Notes under the pieces: generated by a model
Database searches by the model: none
What the model was told of the DNA's origin: nothing
Seen by the model: only the letters and a program-made list of their open reading frames with translations
From: Cyclaneusma minus
Taxonomy: Eukaryota > Ascomycota > Leotiomycetes > Marthamycetales > Marthamycetaceae
Assembly: GCA_037179335.1 (NCBI GenBank)
Contig: JAKZHN010000059.1
Location: 1 to 64,000 of the forward strand
Reading direction: 5' to 3'
DNA length: 64,000 bases
Position numbers and translations under genes: made by a program
Part shown: in pieces, positions 43,727 through 56,564 of the stretch
Numbering within the stretch: the stretch's first letter is position 1
How the letters are laid out: every line of letters starts with the position of its first letter

Positions 43727-44121
43727 CTTTGCTGTGTTGCAGATGTATCTCAGGTTATCGCGTTAGGAGGATGAAAGGAGAGATGATGTGTGTCGTGTGG
43801 GTTATGAGTATATGAGGATAGAGTGTTGGTCTATCAACGTCGGCAAGACCTAGAAGAGAAGAGTGTTAGTTGGTCGTGCAGACTGATTGTGTATCCCAAC
43901 AAAGAAGAGTTGGATATTGGAGGAAGGTGGATGTGTGAGAGTGAGACGCGTCGAGGTTGGAAGGTGCTGGAGATAGCTTCAAATGACGCGTAGGTGCACG
44001 GATCCCATGTCTCCTGGACGCGTCTGAAGCTTCGAAATGGAGGGGCCCAGGGAGGAGCCTCGAGGACGCAGAACACTTCATTTCGCAGAACTCAAAGGAT
44101 TCCATTGTCCGTTTCGAGGGG

Positions 44122-44419
44122 AGTCTGAAGGTCAAGGAAGCAAAGCATACCAGTGGCAGGCTGTGCAGGACCTTGGTGCGGTGACAGCAGGCAAGGATAG
44201 GGCTGGTAGAGACGTATGGCGATGCTGCAACTCTGCAGCTTCACTCAATTTTCGAGCTCGATCTCCAGGAAGTCTCAAGGTCAAGGAAGCAAAGCATACC
44301 AGTGGCAGGCTGTGCATGACCTTGGTGTGGTGACAGCAGGCAAGGATAGAGCTGGTGGAGAGGTATGGCAATGCTGCAACTCTGCAGCTTCACTCAAACT
44401 TTGAGCTCGATCTCCAGGA
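44122..44419. repeat. Tandem duplication, 149-bp unit, two copies
   Basis: 44122-44270 and 44271-44419 are near-identical direct copies with exactly 149 bp between equivalent positions. Both contain GTCAAGGAAGCAAAGCATAC, a GGTGACAGCAGGCAAGGATA block and CTGCAACTCTGCAGCTTCAC, and end CTCGATCTCCAGGA. They differ by scattered substitutions. Confidence 0.9.
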
Positions 44420-44984
44420 CTTCACCAAGGACAGACTCCTCGAGTGCTCCTTGCAAGACCAAGGTGCGAGGATGGGCAGGCGAGGATGGGGCTTGGGCTG
44501 GAGATAGATTCAACTTACTGCTGCTGGTTCTCGGAGTGGAGATGGCTTAAGGCGAAGTCTTGGTGGTCGGTCGAGTTAATGTTGATGGGAACAAAGAGGA
44601 TGGTCGGGGGAGACCACCGAGTGGAGATGGAGAAAATGTGGAGGGTGGAGAAAAGAGGAAGAGGGAGAATGGGGAGAAGAGATCGAGGACTCGTTTTTGT
44701 TCATTCTGGCAGGGACGCTAGTGGGGTCTCCTGTCACGTCATTGGCTCGCTACGAGCTGCCCCAAGGACAGATGGGAGGGGCAGATGGAGATTGTGGAAG
44801 ATCATTTTGGAATAATTGGAAAATATGGTTAAATAAATGTCAATGTATATAATATTCAAGAAATAAAATACCACTATCTGTGGTTGTCTTCCGTGGAGCA
44901 GAATTGCCATCTGATGATCCAATTCATGGTAGCCCAGCAGTGATCCTCACCCGCCCGCATTTCGACTCTACCAGCATCATCGAC

Positions 44985-45425
44985 CGTGAGCAGCTTCACC
45001 TGCAGGTGATGATGCCTGGAGTAGCTGCATCTAAAGGTATCCTCGCCCGGAAGTAGCTGCACCGGAAGTTATTCGCCGGGGGGCAACTTCACCTGGAGCA
45101 GGACTCGGAACGGTGCGATGGACCGCAGTTTGGACCGCGGCCGACCGTGGCAGCTTGGTTTGGCATAGGAAATATAGGACCGCACTTGAGCCGTACAAAT
45201 TTCAAACTACGGCCACGGTCCGGTTCAGCAGTCTGACTGAACCGCGATTCCAGTTTGATTCTTGGACCGGACTGCGGTCAACTGTGCCGAGCCCTGGCTT
45301 GGGAATATTCGCCCGGAAGCAGGACCTAAAGCTATCTTCGGCCGGAGCAGCTTCACCCAAAGACGTTCACCCAGGGCAGGACCTCAAGATATCTTCGCCC
45401 GGGAGCAGCTTCATCACCGCCCAAT
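44985..45425. repeat. Imperfect GC-rich repeat cluster
   Basis: Variants of TCGCCCGGRAGYAGCTKCACC recur at about 45049, 45072, 45310, 45339 and 45393, with GGGCAGGACCT words between. Between 45115 and 45290 there is a separate group of GGACCG/CGGTCC words in both orientations. Confidence 0.5.
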
Positions 45426-47270
45426 CGTCCGAGCAGGATGCTTCCTGCGTCGAATTTGTTCAACAGGAGTGAGATCGTGCGAGCAAGCATGATGGAGGGC
45501 TTCCGGTGTTCTCCCTCTGTAAGGAGGGCTTCCCATCCAACAGCAGCATCCAGCATGTGGAGCTTGATCTTTGACCAGTATCTGAAAAGGTCTGCAAGTA
45601 TTGAGACTGGATTTACAGTTTTGCGTTAATGCCAAACTACGGGAAACTCAGGCCCTAAGAGAAGTTCTGAGCTTCTGTAACCTGTAGTCTCTTCAGAAAT
45701 CAGGACAACTGGATCATCATGATGTGATGTAGACAAGTTGGGATGCTTGTTTCGTATCTCGGAAGTATCTGCAAGGCTTGAAAAACCCGACAAGTGCTCA
45801 AGTATATTTATGAAAAGATGAGAAACACAGGACTACCATGACGTTCAAGCATGTCTGTTTGTGGAAACAATAAGTCATCACTTGTCAACTGGTATGTATG
45901 GCAGCGTGTCTCCATGTAGGCCAGGACTCAATCAAGTAAGAGAAAAGGGGGTAAACGACAAGCTCCCGCAATATATCAGCTGTGCCGAAACGGGTCAGTG
46001 GAGTGCAGCTTCACTAAAAGTCTGGGATCAACTCGCGTCAAACTCCGCAACAAGCTGAACACGCACTTCGCACCATCAACCACGCGCCGAACTGACAACA
46101 GGCAGTGCACGACTTATTCAGCTGAGTATCAATCTCAGGTGGCATCGAATCAGATGCTCTATCTGGTATCTTTGCCCGATGATTAATAGCCCTTGACTGA
46201 CCACCAGACAGGTATACAAAGCAGCAAGCAAATATCCACATTCATGGGACCCCAACGCGAAAATTTCAGCAAGGCGGAAAAGAAGATGAAAACAAGGACG
46301 TTGAAGATTGCTAGCGGGCACGAGAAAAGGACAGAGACGTCGCGTCATCTGTCAGGAATTTCTGGTCAAAGGACTAGCCATTGGCCAGCCCATTTCCAGC
46401 TCCAGTCCATTCGGCGCGCCTACTAGAAAAGGAGACGCGATCACGACAAGAAGAAAAGGGGCTTAGCCTGAGCAAACCATTTGCCATACAAGCCCAAAGA
46501 CAAAGACACTACGTTCCGTACAATCGATATCCGGTTGCTGCGCTTCCCCAATTTGGATCCCGGCAGGGAAGCCTTGATGCTCCGGTAGCTGGCACATCGA
46601 CAATGCCGTCTATGTTCTGCCGATTTGAAAAGGCGATTCCGGACGGCTATTTCGCTCGCGAGGGACGCGGGGGACCTCCACACCATCAACGGATACCGTC
46701 GTCCATAAGTCCCCAGCACGATACTGAGGTCGTGGACGGTCTGGAAGCTGGCTTTCGATCGAAAGGAGCAGTCCAGAGACATACTGTATCGAGAATGACC
46801 TGCGAAAGGGGTTGTTGATCCGGAAATGAATACTGGCCGGCTGGCCCTTTCAAATTCAAATTCAAACCCTCAACCCCACGACACTGCCGTCTTCCGTTCG
46901 AAAGATTCGAATTCTGTACACGGCCATGCTATTCCGTGCCCAGAAAGGCGAAGAAGATCTGATCTGACAGGCAGCGAAGGTCTGTCCTGAAAGGTCAGCT
47001 CTGGCCAGCTCTGTGGACATGGAGATCTCTGTCCAGTTTTGCGTTGTGGAAGTGCGGTTCAAGGGCTTCTTGATATCCAGGGTCGTGTGGCTTCGCAATA
47101 CCAGACGATGGAACCCATTCCTCGATATACTGATGCTTCTTCGTCGAGACTGCATGTTGGGGTCTTTTGGACTATCATGCTGAGCTCTTTTGCCGAAACC
47201 TGGCGTTATCTTTGTTATCTGTCCCATCTCCGCCTCATCTCATGACGCCCCTCGGACTTCGCAGGGGAAC

Positions 47271-47486
47271 GTTGCTCATCCAAATCCATTTGGCAATTCG
47301 AACGGGAGGCGAAGCTGGGCAGCAGGTGTCAAGTTGCCTGACCAAACCCATTCGACAGTTCGACGAGGGGGCGAAGCTGGTCGGTAGTGTGCCAAGTTGC
47401 CCACCCAAACCCATTCGGCAGTTCGAATGGGGGCGAAGCTGGTCAGCAGGGGTGCCAAGTTGCCCACCCGGTGAGACTGGGCCCAA
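47271..47486. repeat. Imperfect tandem repeat, 62-63-bp unit, three full copies and a partial one
   Basis: Units begin GTTGCYNAYCCAAA at 47271, 47333 and 47396, each with a middle like CATTCGRCAGTTCGA and an end like GGCGAAGCTGGTCNGCAG. A truncated fourth starts at 47459. They differ by roughly 10-20%. Confidence 0.8.
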
Positions 47487-49372
47487 GTTGCTCGTTCAAA
47501 CTGATGTGACATCTCGAAAGGGCGACGAAGATGCGAAGCTGCCCTAGTCAAGGACAGGGAAGTCAGGGCGATGAAGGATCCTTCGTATCCAAGCCGTAGA
47601 TTCCTATCACCTGAGTATGGTCCATGGATGAACGACTCAAGGGGGAAGCCGGCACCGATGGGCATCGATTGGTGTCCAAGTTGAAAGGTTGGAAGGCGAA
47701 GATGATGCTGACTTGTTTTGGAGCAGGACAGCGTCAATCAATTCGGTTAAGACACAGTGCTTTGAGCTACTTCCGGCCGCTCAGTCGTTGCCCCTCAGTT
47801 CCTGGACATCGTGCGGATAGGGGAATGAAGCGTGGCTACTGTCAGCTTCTTCATGTTGCATACCTTGCGGTTTCAGCGGCTGAAGACTTCCATGATGGCA
47901 ACAATTGTGATGTGGGGATGATGACTCAGCGGCTCTCTTCGATCGCTGATTCGTCCCATCCGCAACCCGGAAACCGTGGAGCTTTAAGTTTTGAGCTGCA
48001 GCCACATCAGTTACACGAGAACTTACTTCCAAAGCCAAGGTTAGGTAGGTTGTGTTTGCCCTCTACGTTTATGTCCACGTTTTCGGGTTGACAGATTTGG
48101 CATACACGGTAACGGTGTAGTGCACCATGATCCATCAAGTTGCCCAAGATATTCTACAGCACCGCCACAGATCCAAGCAGAGGGGTGAACGCACTGACTT
48201 CAAATCTCGGATCCTGGGATGCTGCAGTAACATATCCGAATGGCGAATGAACCGATTCCTCGGCCCGAGCAAAGAACATGATGACTGGAGTATTTTGGAA
48301 TATTATATCTCTTATTACACATGGGTAGGCAAGCCAGTATCTACATTTATGTACAATTTCTCGGGGTCAGACGACGAAACTATACGGGTCTGGGAAGTTG
48401 GACTCCGATGTTCTGCAGAGCCTAGAGTACAAGGGGGGCTTCAGGGCAGCAGTGACGGGGATATCTCGCTGTTATGCTTGGTGTTTCTTGATGATATTTC
48501 TTACATGTATACTTTCAAGGCGTTGGATATGTTAATAGTTGTATTAGCAACCTGATCAATATTATTCTACTGACAAAAAGAAGCATATTTTGTGCATCCT
48601 GCTCCAATATGGATGTCTACAAGTACCTCGGCAGGACGAAGGTTTTGCCTAACCCCGCAAAATGGGGGGAAGGTTTAGATCCAGTCCCGGATCCGCAGCC
48701 GCTCGGACTTGTTTTGTGGGGTAGTTGGCCAGATGGCTGCGAGTGCGTCGTCATTCCATTGAACTGCTACTACATTCCTACTTAAGGCCTTATCCAGTTT
48801 CCTGTCACAGTTCAGCATTGTTTGTTCTTCCTAGAGCAAAAACAAATGGAAGACCCGTCTGTATACTCGTATAGGATGAGTTCAAGGTAGGTTATATTGC
48901 TGTAGAATCTGGACTTCCTCCAAGTCTGAAGTTCCAGAAGAAACCCCTGCTTTCTTCTTCGGTAGTCGGTTCGCCGAATTCCCTCGGGATCTACCATATC
49001 ATTGCTAGTCCGAGGTTAGTTACATTATTCATGGGGTAACCAAAAGCTACCAGCCCACTGGGGTCGTCGAGTCTTCGTACTCCGCGTGGTCTCCGTCCTC
49101 CGACATCTCCGTTTCTGTCGTCAAAGTCAAAAGAGACCGCATCATTTGCTCTTCTCACTGTTGCATTGACTACATGTACTGCACGTACGACGGTACGAGC
49201 GAGCAACCGAACCGAAGAGAACATAGCAACTCTTCCCCACGTTTTCCTAGACTTCTTTCCCGTCTAGTATCCTCCTTCGAGTGCTTGAGTCTTGCGATCT
49301 TGAGACTATACACGCTCGCTTCTCAAAGTACCTGTGGCGTGGACTATCCAGGAGCAGCAGATCATCACCATC

Positions 49373-51463
49373 ATGCCTTTCTATCCTCCAAAGTTTGTGC
49401 CGAAGATGCCCGTGGGTAAGTCACTGTGTTCCTGGAATTACTATCTTAGCATTCAATCGCAAGTCTGCAAAGCGCAGCGCGCAAGTTAGAAGACAGCTCT
49501 GAAGTATCAACGCTAACAAACGATGTACAGATCCTCCGGACACGGTATCAATTGACCAATTCATGCTAGATGAGAAGTACGGGCGAGCACCTTTAAGTGA
49601 ATCTAAGAATCCGTTCACATGTGGCATCACCGGGCGCACTTACTCTGCCCAAGAGATGGTGAAGAGGACAGAATTTCTGGCACGAGCGCTTGCTAAGGAG
49701 TTTGGATGGTCGCCAAATGGGGGAACTGAGTGGGATAAAGTCTTGGGTATCTTTTCCTTGAACACTGTAAGCTGGTCCTGACATGATATCAATACCCCGC
49801 GGAGGATATGCTGACTTGTACCACAGGTCGATACCATGACACTCTGCTACGCAACCCATCGTCTGGGCGGTATTGCGACACCCGCAAATGCGGCATATTC
49901 TGCGGATGAGCTTGCATATCAACTCAAGAACTCGGGAGCGAAAGTGCTCTTCACCTGCCGGCCTCTTTTGGAAACATCCATCAAAGCCTGCAAGACTGTG
50001 GGCATTCCCGAGAATCGGATCTATCTTCTAGAGCTGCCAGGTGATAAAGACGCACCACTCAAGACTGTGAGCCAGTTGGTCGCCGATGGCGAGAAGGCGC
50101 CAAAGATCGAGCCATTGAAGTGGGAGAAGGGCCAGGGTGCGAGACAAACGGCTTATCTATGTTACTCGAGTGGAACATCAGGACTTCCGGTACGTTTTGA
50201 GCCACTTTGGCCCAGTGATGCAAGGATACTGACTATCCTATAGAAAGGAGTCATGATCTCTCATCGGAATGTGATCTCTAATATCATACAAATCAGCACG
50301 TATGAAGACACAAGTCGTACCATCGTGAATGGAAAGAAGAGACAAGATGTGGTGCTCGGTCTACTACCTTTCAGTCACATTTACGGCTTAGTCGTCATTG
50401 CACAAGCTGGTACTTGGCGAGGCGACGGATGTGTCGTGCTGCCAAAGTTTGAGATGCAACATTTCCTCAACGCGATCGTCAAGAATAAGATCAACACTCT
50501 TTACCTGGTAAGTCCTTTGTGTCTAGTGTTCCGAATATAGGGGAATCCATTCTAATTTTAGGCAGGTTCCTCCTATCATCATCCAAATGGTGAAGAACGT
50601 TTCGGTTCTTAGTAAATATGATATGAGTAGCGTCATCTCTGTCTTTACAGGTGCCGCACCGCTTGGTCGTGAGACGGCAGAAGAACTGCAAGCCCAGCAT
50701 CCGGAGTGGAAAATCAGACAAGGCTATGGTACGCATATTCAGTCCATCTAATGCATTCATACATGCTAAACACTAACAACATGTAGGACTTACTGAAACT
50801 TCTACCGTGGTCTGCTCTTCCAGCGAGAAAGATATCTGGTTTGGTTCATCCGGTTGCTTGATCCCCGGAGTTACCGCGAAGATTGTGTCAATTGAAGGCA
50901 CCGAAATCACTGGCTACGACCAGCCCGGCGAACTAGTCGTCCAGTCACCTTCAGTGGTTCTCGGCTACTTGAACAACGACAAGGCCAACAAGGAGACCTT
51001 CATCGAGGACACCGATGGTAAGGGCCGCTGGATGCGAACCGGAGATGAAGCAGTAGTCCGCGTCGCACCAAGCGGAAACGAACACATCTTCATCGTCGAT
51101 CGCATAAAGGAACTGATTAAAGTCAAGGGCCTCCAAGTTGCTCCCGCAGAACTCGAAGCCCATCTACTCACACACCCCTCCGTTGCTGATTGTGCAGTCA
51201 TCCCAGTTGATGACGATGCAGCTGGAGAAGTTCCCAAGGCTTTCGTCGTCAAGTCAAACAGCGTCGGATTGGAGGAGAACGACAGGATGGTCATGAAGGA
51301 GATTTCGAAGCATGTTTCGGATCATAAGGCGAGACATAAGTGGTTGAAGGGAGGTGTCGAGTTCATTGATGTCATTCCGAAGTCTCCGAGTGGAAAGATC
51401 TTGCGGCGGTTGTTGAGGGATAAGGAGAGGGAGTCGAGGAGGAAGAATGGCGCCAAGTTGTAG
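49373..51463 (+). CDS. 4-coumarate-CoA-ligase-like acyl-CoA synthetase, peroxisomal
   Basis: An adenylate-forming (ANL) ligase that should activate a carboxylic acid with ATP and join it to CoA. Six exons (49373-49415, 49531-49766, 49827-50189, 50244-50507, 50566-50728 and 50787-51463) give 581 aa. The phosphate-binding loop is YSSGTSGLPKGVMISH, split by an intron. LLPFSHIYGLVV and VFTGAAPLGRETAEELQ follow, then the GYGLTETST motif, also split. TGDEAVV, the hinge DRIKELIKVKGLQVAPAELE and the C-terminal catalytic Lys in IPKSPSGKILRRLLRDKE complete the enzyme. It ends NGAKL, a peroxisomal targeting signal type 1 variant (AKL), so a peroxisomal matrix enzyme is likely. Such enzymes in fungi act on aromatic or fatty acids before beta-oxidation. 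The actual substrate cannot be read from the sequence. The introns fall at or near the sequence motifs. Confidence 0.92.
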
Positions 51464-52650
51464 GCAATGAGTTCTTGGGGGGCGCTTGTACGCCACGTAC
51501 TATTGCTGTTGAGTCCAGAGTCGTTCGTGGGTCCCTCAGGTTTGGAGACTTGTCTGTTGGTTCGCTTTGCCTGCTTCGCTGATGCTCGGGAGACACCACA
51601 TTGTAAATATACATGGTATGCAGTTGGAAGAGACATACGTTTCAGGATGCGCAGTTTTCGAGAAGCAGTATGAGCTTGGTATAACTCGAGATGAGATCAT
51701 GAGCGACGCTTGATCTCTGGACGCAGGCGCAAGGAACTGTCATCTGACGATCTAAACCTTATATCTGGAACTTGACAGCCGCAAGCTCATAAGATGGGTA
51801 GACCGGATCATGGGGCGCAGTGGGCTCGTAGAGCAGGGTCCAGATCCTGTGACAATGGAGAATAGGCTAGATATGGGCGGTCTTCTTACAGCGTTTGGCT
51901 CAAGAGCGGACAGAAACCTCCTTGCCACCCGCGGAGAGTTGACTCCGCGACATTATTGTCTCTCGAAGGAGCGTGTAACTCAGGAGTTAAAGCTCCAGCG
52001 CGCTAACGACGTGCAACAAAAACTCAGAATTGTATAGAATGTCAAAATCATCAGTTGGATCGACTAAAGATAGATGGACCGAGAACACGAGTTCCTGCAG
52101 GCTGGAGAATCTGGGGTTCAGGGTCCAGTCGTGCGATCATGATGCAGCAATTGCAAGCGATCAATGGTTCGGAGTTGGCCGATCAGCGAGTAATGCTGTC
52201 ACTTGTCTGTTGTCACTCAGTGTCACTGTCACTCGTCTTGCAATATTGACTCGTCGTTGTATCTGGTTCGAACGGATTCTGTTGATACTGATACCTTGAT
52301 GGCTCTCGATGGTTAGGACTGGAAGCAGCTCAGATATCCCAGTCCGTAGTTGAAATCAAAAATTGTTACTAGAGTAGTATGAACAACCCAATACTCTAAC
52401 TGCGTGTGGCTTTGGAGAAATCGGTCAACGTCGGTATGCAGTATCACTAGCTAAACTGCTTGTCAGTTGTCAGCTTGTAGAAACTCTTTGAGGGTCTAAA
52501 TTTGTACCAATAGCTTATATTTTCTGCGTTCGCCGCGCTTTTGTAGGCAGCCAGGACTGACGTCAACGACAACATAAGCACCCCACACGACGTACAATTT
52601 TTGTACTTCCAACACCAAACTCTGGAGTCTCATCTTCCGAACTGCCAAGT
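51464..52650. other. Intergenic between the AMP-ligase and RQC2 genes
   Basis: About 1.2 kb with no supported gene; the short frames have no family features. The last part is the promoter of the RQC2/NEMF gene. Confidence 0.4.
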
Positions 52651-55600
52651 ATGAAGCAGCGTTTCTCTTCCCTGGACGTTAAGGTAAGCCGATTCTTCCT
52701 TGTCTCGTGTCCCATCTTCAACATGAGCCAAATCTAATTCATCCAGGTCATCGCCCACGAGCTTCATAATAGCCTCGTCTCTCTCCGCCTCTCCAACATC
52801 TATGACCTCTCGTCGAAAATCTTCCTCCTGAAATTCGCCTCGCCAACAACGAAGCACAACCTCCTCCTCGACTCGGGCTTTCGCACCCACCTTACCTCCT
52901 TCGCGCGAACCACATCGGCCTTCCCTTCGCCCTTCGTCCAGCGCTTGCGCAAATACCTGAAGACCCGCCGCGTGACTGCAGTGCGCCAGATCGGCACTGA
53001 CCGAATTCTCGAGCTCGAGTTTTCCGGAGGACAATACAGGCTATTTCTGGAGTTCTACGCCGGGGGCAATGTGGTGCTGACGGATGCCCAATATGCCATT
53101 CTTGCGCTGCTTAGAATTGTGCACGAGGGTGAAGCGCAGGAGGAGTTAAGAGTTGGCCTGAAGTATGATGTGGAGAATAAAAACAACTCTAAGGGGGTGC
53201 CAGCGCTGACGAAGGAGCGGTTGGAGGATGCTCTGAAGAAAGCAGTGGATAGGGAGGAAGGGGCTACAGCTGGGAAGAAGATGAAGAAGAAACCCGGTGA
53301 TGCTTTACGGAAGGCCCTGGCGCTCTCGATCACTGAATATCCGCCAATATTGGTCGAACATGCCTTATTGGTCGCTGGCTTTGACAGTACGCTGAAACCG
53401 AGCGAAATGCTCGAGAAAGATGAGCTACTCGATGACTTGTTGAAGTCATTCCAGGAGGCGCAGAGAGTCGTAGAGGAAATCACAAGCTCTCAGTCGGCCA
53501 AGGGCTACATCATTGCCAAGGTGTCCAAAAATGGACAGCAGGAAACCGATGATCAGAAGTTCATTTATGATGACTTCCATCCGTATCGGCCGAGGCAATT
53601 CGAGGATGATCCGACATCCAAGATCCTGGAATTCGAGGGCTTCAATACGACCGTTGATGAATTCTTCTCTTCCATTGAAGGGCAGAAGCTGGAATCCCGC
53701 CTTCAGGAGCGTGAAATCAATGCGAAGAAGAAGCTGGAGGCTGCGCGTGCCGACCAGCAAAAGCGCGTCGGAGCTCTTCAAGAGGTGCAGGAACTTAATA
53801 TCCGCAAAGCCGGAGCAATTGAAGCCAACGTTGAGCGAATCCAGGAAGCAATGGATGCCGTCAACGGACTTATTGCTCAAGGTATGGACTGGGTGGAAAT
53901 TGCGAAGCTGATTGAGCTTGAGCAGAAACGCAATAACCCGGTTGCTGAGATCATCAAGCTGCCGCTGAAACTGCATGAGAATACTATTACACTCCTCCTT
54001 GGCGAGGAGCAAGTCGATGAGGAAGAATCTGGGGACGAAACTGGCAGCGACGTGTCTGATAGCGAGGATGAAAAGCCTACGAAACCTGTCAACAAAAGAC
54101 CTCAGGATACACGGCTGGTCATTGATATCGACCTGGGCATTACGCCATGGGCTAATGCATGTGAATATTATGACCAGAAGAGATCAGCCGCTGCCAAAGA
54201 ACAGAAGACTGTCCAATCGTCAACGAAAGCCTTGAAGAGCACAGAGAAGAAGATTGAGCAAGACCTGAAGAAAGGCCTGAAGCAGGAGAAAGCTGTGCTC
54301 CGGCCAGTACGCCGACAAATGTGGTTTGAGAAATTCATCTGGTTCATTTCCTCCGACGGCTACTTGGTTATTGGAGGACGGGATGCACAGCAGAACGAGA
54401 TCTTGTACAAGAAGTATCTGAGGAAGGGCGACGTCTATTGTCATGCCGATCTACAGGGCGCCGCAAGTATCGTCATCCGGAACAACTCGGTGGATGCTCC
54501 CATTCCTGCGGGAACTTTATCGCAAGCTGGGACTTTGGCAGTAGCTACGTCAAACGCCTGGGATTCGAAGGCTGGAATGGCTGCCTGGTGGGTGAATGCT
54601 GACCAGGTTTCGAAGTCAGCGCCTACGGGAGATTTCCTTCCAGCTGGTAGTTTTATGGTCAGAGGAGAGAAGAACTTCTTACCGCCAGCGCAATTGTTAC
54701 TTGGATTTGGTGTTGTGTTCCTCATTAGTGAGGAGAGCAAAGCGAAACACCTCAAACACCGTATTCACGACGAGCCTGTTGCTGATCCTGCTTCTACCGT
54801 CGCCTCTACGCCTCTCGAATCTGCCAACACTACTGTGGCGACTTCGGAGACCAGTGTGGAAGATGATAACGCAAAGAATGACGGGGGCTATGAGTCCGAA
54901 CACAATGGAGCAGACGATCAAGAATCTGATGATGGACAGGCGCCCAATGATGCGAACGGCGATGAAGATGGACGTTCTGACTCGAGTCGACCAAATCCTC
55001 TACAGTCACAAGCAGCTGCAGAGGATGCGTCCGACCATGAAGACAGCCAGCAAGATTCCCCAGAAAGTCGAGAGCAGAGCGACGAACTTGCCAGTCCCGA
55101 TGAGGTCGCCGACAACGTGAACCAGCTTGAAATCAAGGATTCGCAAGAAGATGATAAACTTGCAGAAACCTCTGCTGAGACTGCTCCCACCGGTAATATC
55201 GAGACAGTACCCTCCACCAAGGCAGGCAAGGGCAAGTCCACTCCAGCATCGGCAGCCAGCCAAAATAAAGGGCCTCCCCAACCAAAGCGCGGCCAGAGGA
55301 GCAAACAAAAGAAAATTGCCCAAAAATACAAAGACCAGGACGAAGAAGACCGCATCGCCGCACAGTCTCTCATCGGTGCCGCCGCCGGCCTCGCCAAAGC
55401 CAAAGCAGACGCCGAGGCGAAGGCGGCTAAAGAGGCCGAAGCAGCATTCCACAAAGAGCGCCGCCGCGCCCAGCATCTTAAGACACAGCAACAAACCGCC
55501 AAGCACGAGGAAGTGCGCAAGTTGATGCTCGAAGAGGGCGTGGAAGTGCCCGATGAGGCGGAGGAGGAGATGGCCACGAGTCTGGACGCTTTTGTTGGTA

Positions 55601-55968
55601 CGCCATTTCCGGGTGATGAAATCCTGGAGGCCATTCCGGTGTGTGCGCCGTGGGTTGCAATGGGCAAATACAAGTACAAGGCGAAATTGCAGCCGGGGGC
55701 GCAGAAGAAGGGTAAGGCTGTTAAGGAGATTCTTGGGAGGTGGGTTAGTGATTCGAACGGGAAGGGCGCGGTGGATGAGAGTGCGAGGGATGTGGAGAGG
55801 ATGTGGCCGAGGGAGGTGGAGCTGATTAAGGGGTGGAAGCCGGAGGAGATTATTAATACGGTACCGGTGAGTAAGGTTAGGGTCATGATGGCCGGTGGCT
55901 CGGCTGGTGCTGCTTCGAAAGGGGCGCCGGGTAAAAGCAAAGGTGGAAAGGGTGGGAAGAAGGGGTAG
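52651..55968 (+). CDS. RQC2: Ribosome quality control factor Rqc2/Tae2 (NEMF)
   Basis: Rqc2 binds 60S subunits with stalled peptidyl-tRNA, helps recruit the ligase Ltn1 and adds CAT tails in the cytosol. Exon 1 is tiny (52651-52683, coding MKQRFSSLDVK). After an intron at 52684-52746 the rest is one exon to 55968, giving 1084 aa. Domains in order: NFACT-N from residue 1 (VIAHELHNSLVSLRLSNIYD; LLLDSGFRTHLTSFARTTSA) to about 170; a coiled-coil centre (about 270-480) with LESRLQEREINAKKKLEAAR. NFACT-R (DUF814) starts near RPVRRQMWFEKFIWFISSDG and includes LVIGGRDAQQNEILYKKYLR. A long acidic, disordered linker spans about 660-850, and the C-terminal DUF3441 domain (EAIPVCAPWVAMGKYKYKAK) is followed by a lysine/glycine-rich tail. 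The short first exon is normal for fungal homologues. No part is missing. Confidence 0.94.
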
Positions 55969-56564
55969 GGATCGAGAGCAAGTTTCCTCGATTCTGTTCA
56001 GTCACGCTGAAGGAGAGAATTACATGCATAGCGAGGGGTGTCGCATTCAAGGAGACTACATAGCATCCAAATTCAACAGATTCTCAACAAATGTCGAATG
56101 GTATGTTGCAACGATACTCAGAGATGGTCGACGGCTCTGGCTTTGAGCTCAAGGTCCTGGGACAGCAGTCAGATGGCTGGTGGCTAGTTGAAATCGCCTG
56201 CTACTGAAGCAGTGACTGGAGTTCAGCAACTCGACTGCGGCTGTTGGGCGTGCTTGATTTCCTACCAAAGTTCAGATAAAACTCGCTGCCCCGGATTGCG
56301 CAAACTTACCTCAAGACTCCGCTCAAGTGCTCTGAGCCGCTCTGGAATCGAAGCATCGCATTGTTCATCTGAGCTTTGATGCGCATGTTTGAGCTCCTAT
56401 ATCCATCGTTAGCCAGATATTCTAATTGTCATGCTAAGAACCATGTTCGATCATCCGAATTCGTAGGCTCCCAGGCGACAAAAATGTCTCGACCCTTCTC
56501 AAAGTGCGCAGGTGGAGATTGAGATGAGAAAAATGCAAAAAAAGCAAACGGAGATAATCTTTTA
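55969..56564. other. Intergenic
   Basis: About 600 bases between the RQC2 stop and the tRNA-Arg 3' end. A run of seven T on the minus strand (56537-56543), about 20 bases after the tRNA, is the likely Pol III terminator. Nothing else is seen. Confidence 0.4.

Larger units (their letters stand above)
43727..49372. other. Gene-poor island with tandem repeats
   Basis: 5.6 kb lie between two divergently placed genes. Many open frames exist, but none has a recognisable domain, a credible splice pattern or a conserved-looking stretch. Four repeat features inside it are listed separately. No intact transposase, reverse transcriptase or integrase is visible. The promoters of the dioxygenase (left) and of the AMP-ligase (right) must lie at its ends. 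Confidence 0.5.

Noticed and set aside
46381..46818. 145-aa open frame in the gene-poor island
   Set aside because: No domain, no codon or splice evidence, and antisense frames of similar length overlap it.
47276..47737. 153-aa frame with a repeated EWVW-GNL pattern
   Set aside because: It is only the translation of the 62-63-bp tandem repeat; the unit length is not kept as a multiple of three.
54918..55940. 340-aa minus-strand frame
   Set aside because: A shadow of the acidic and lysine-rich parts of RQC2; composition follows from the sense strand.
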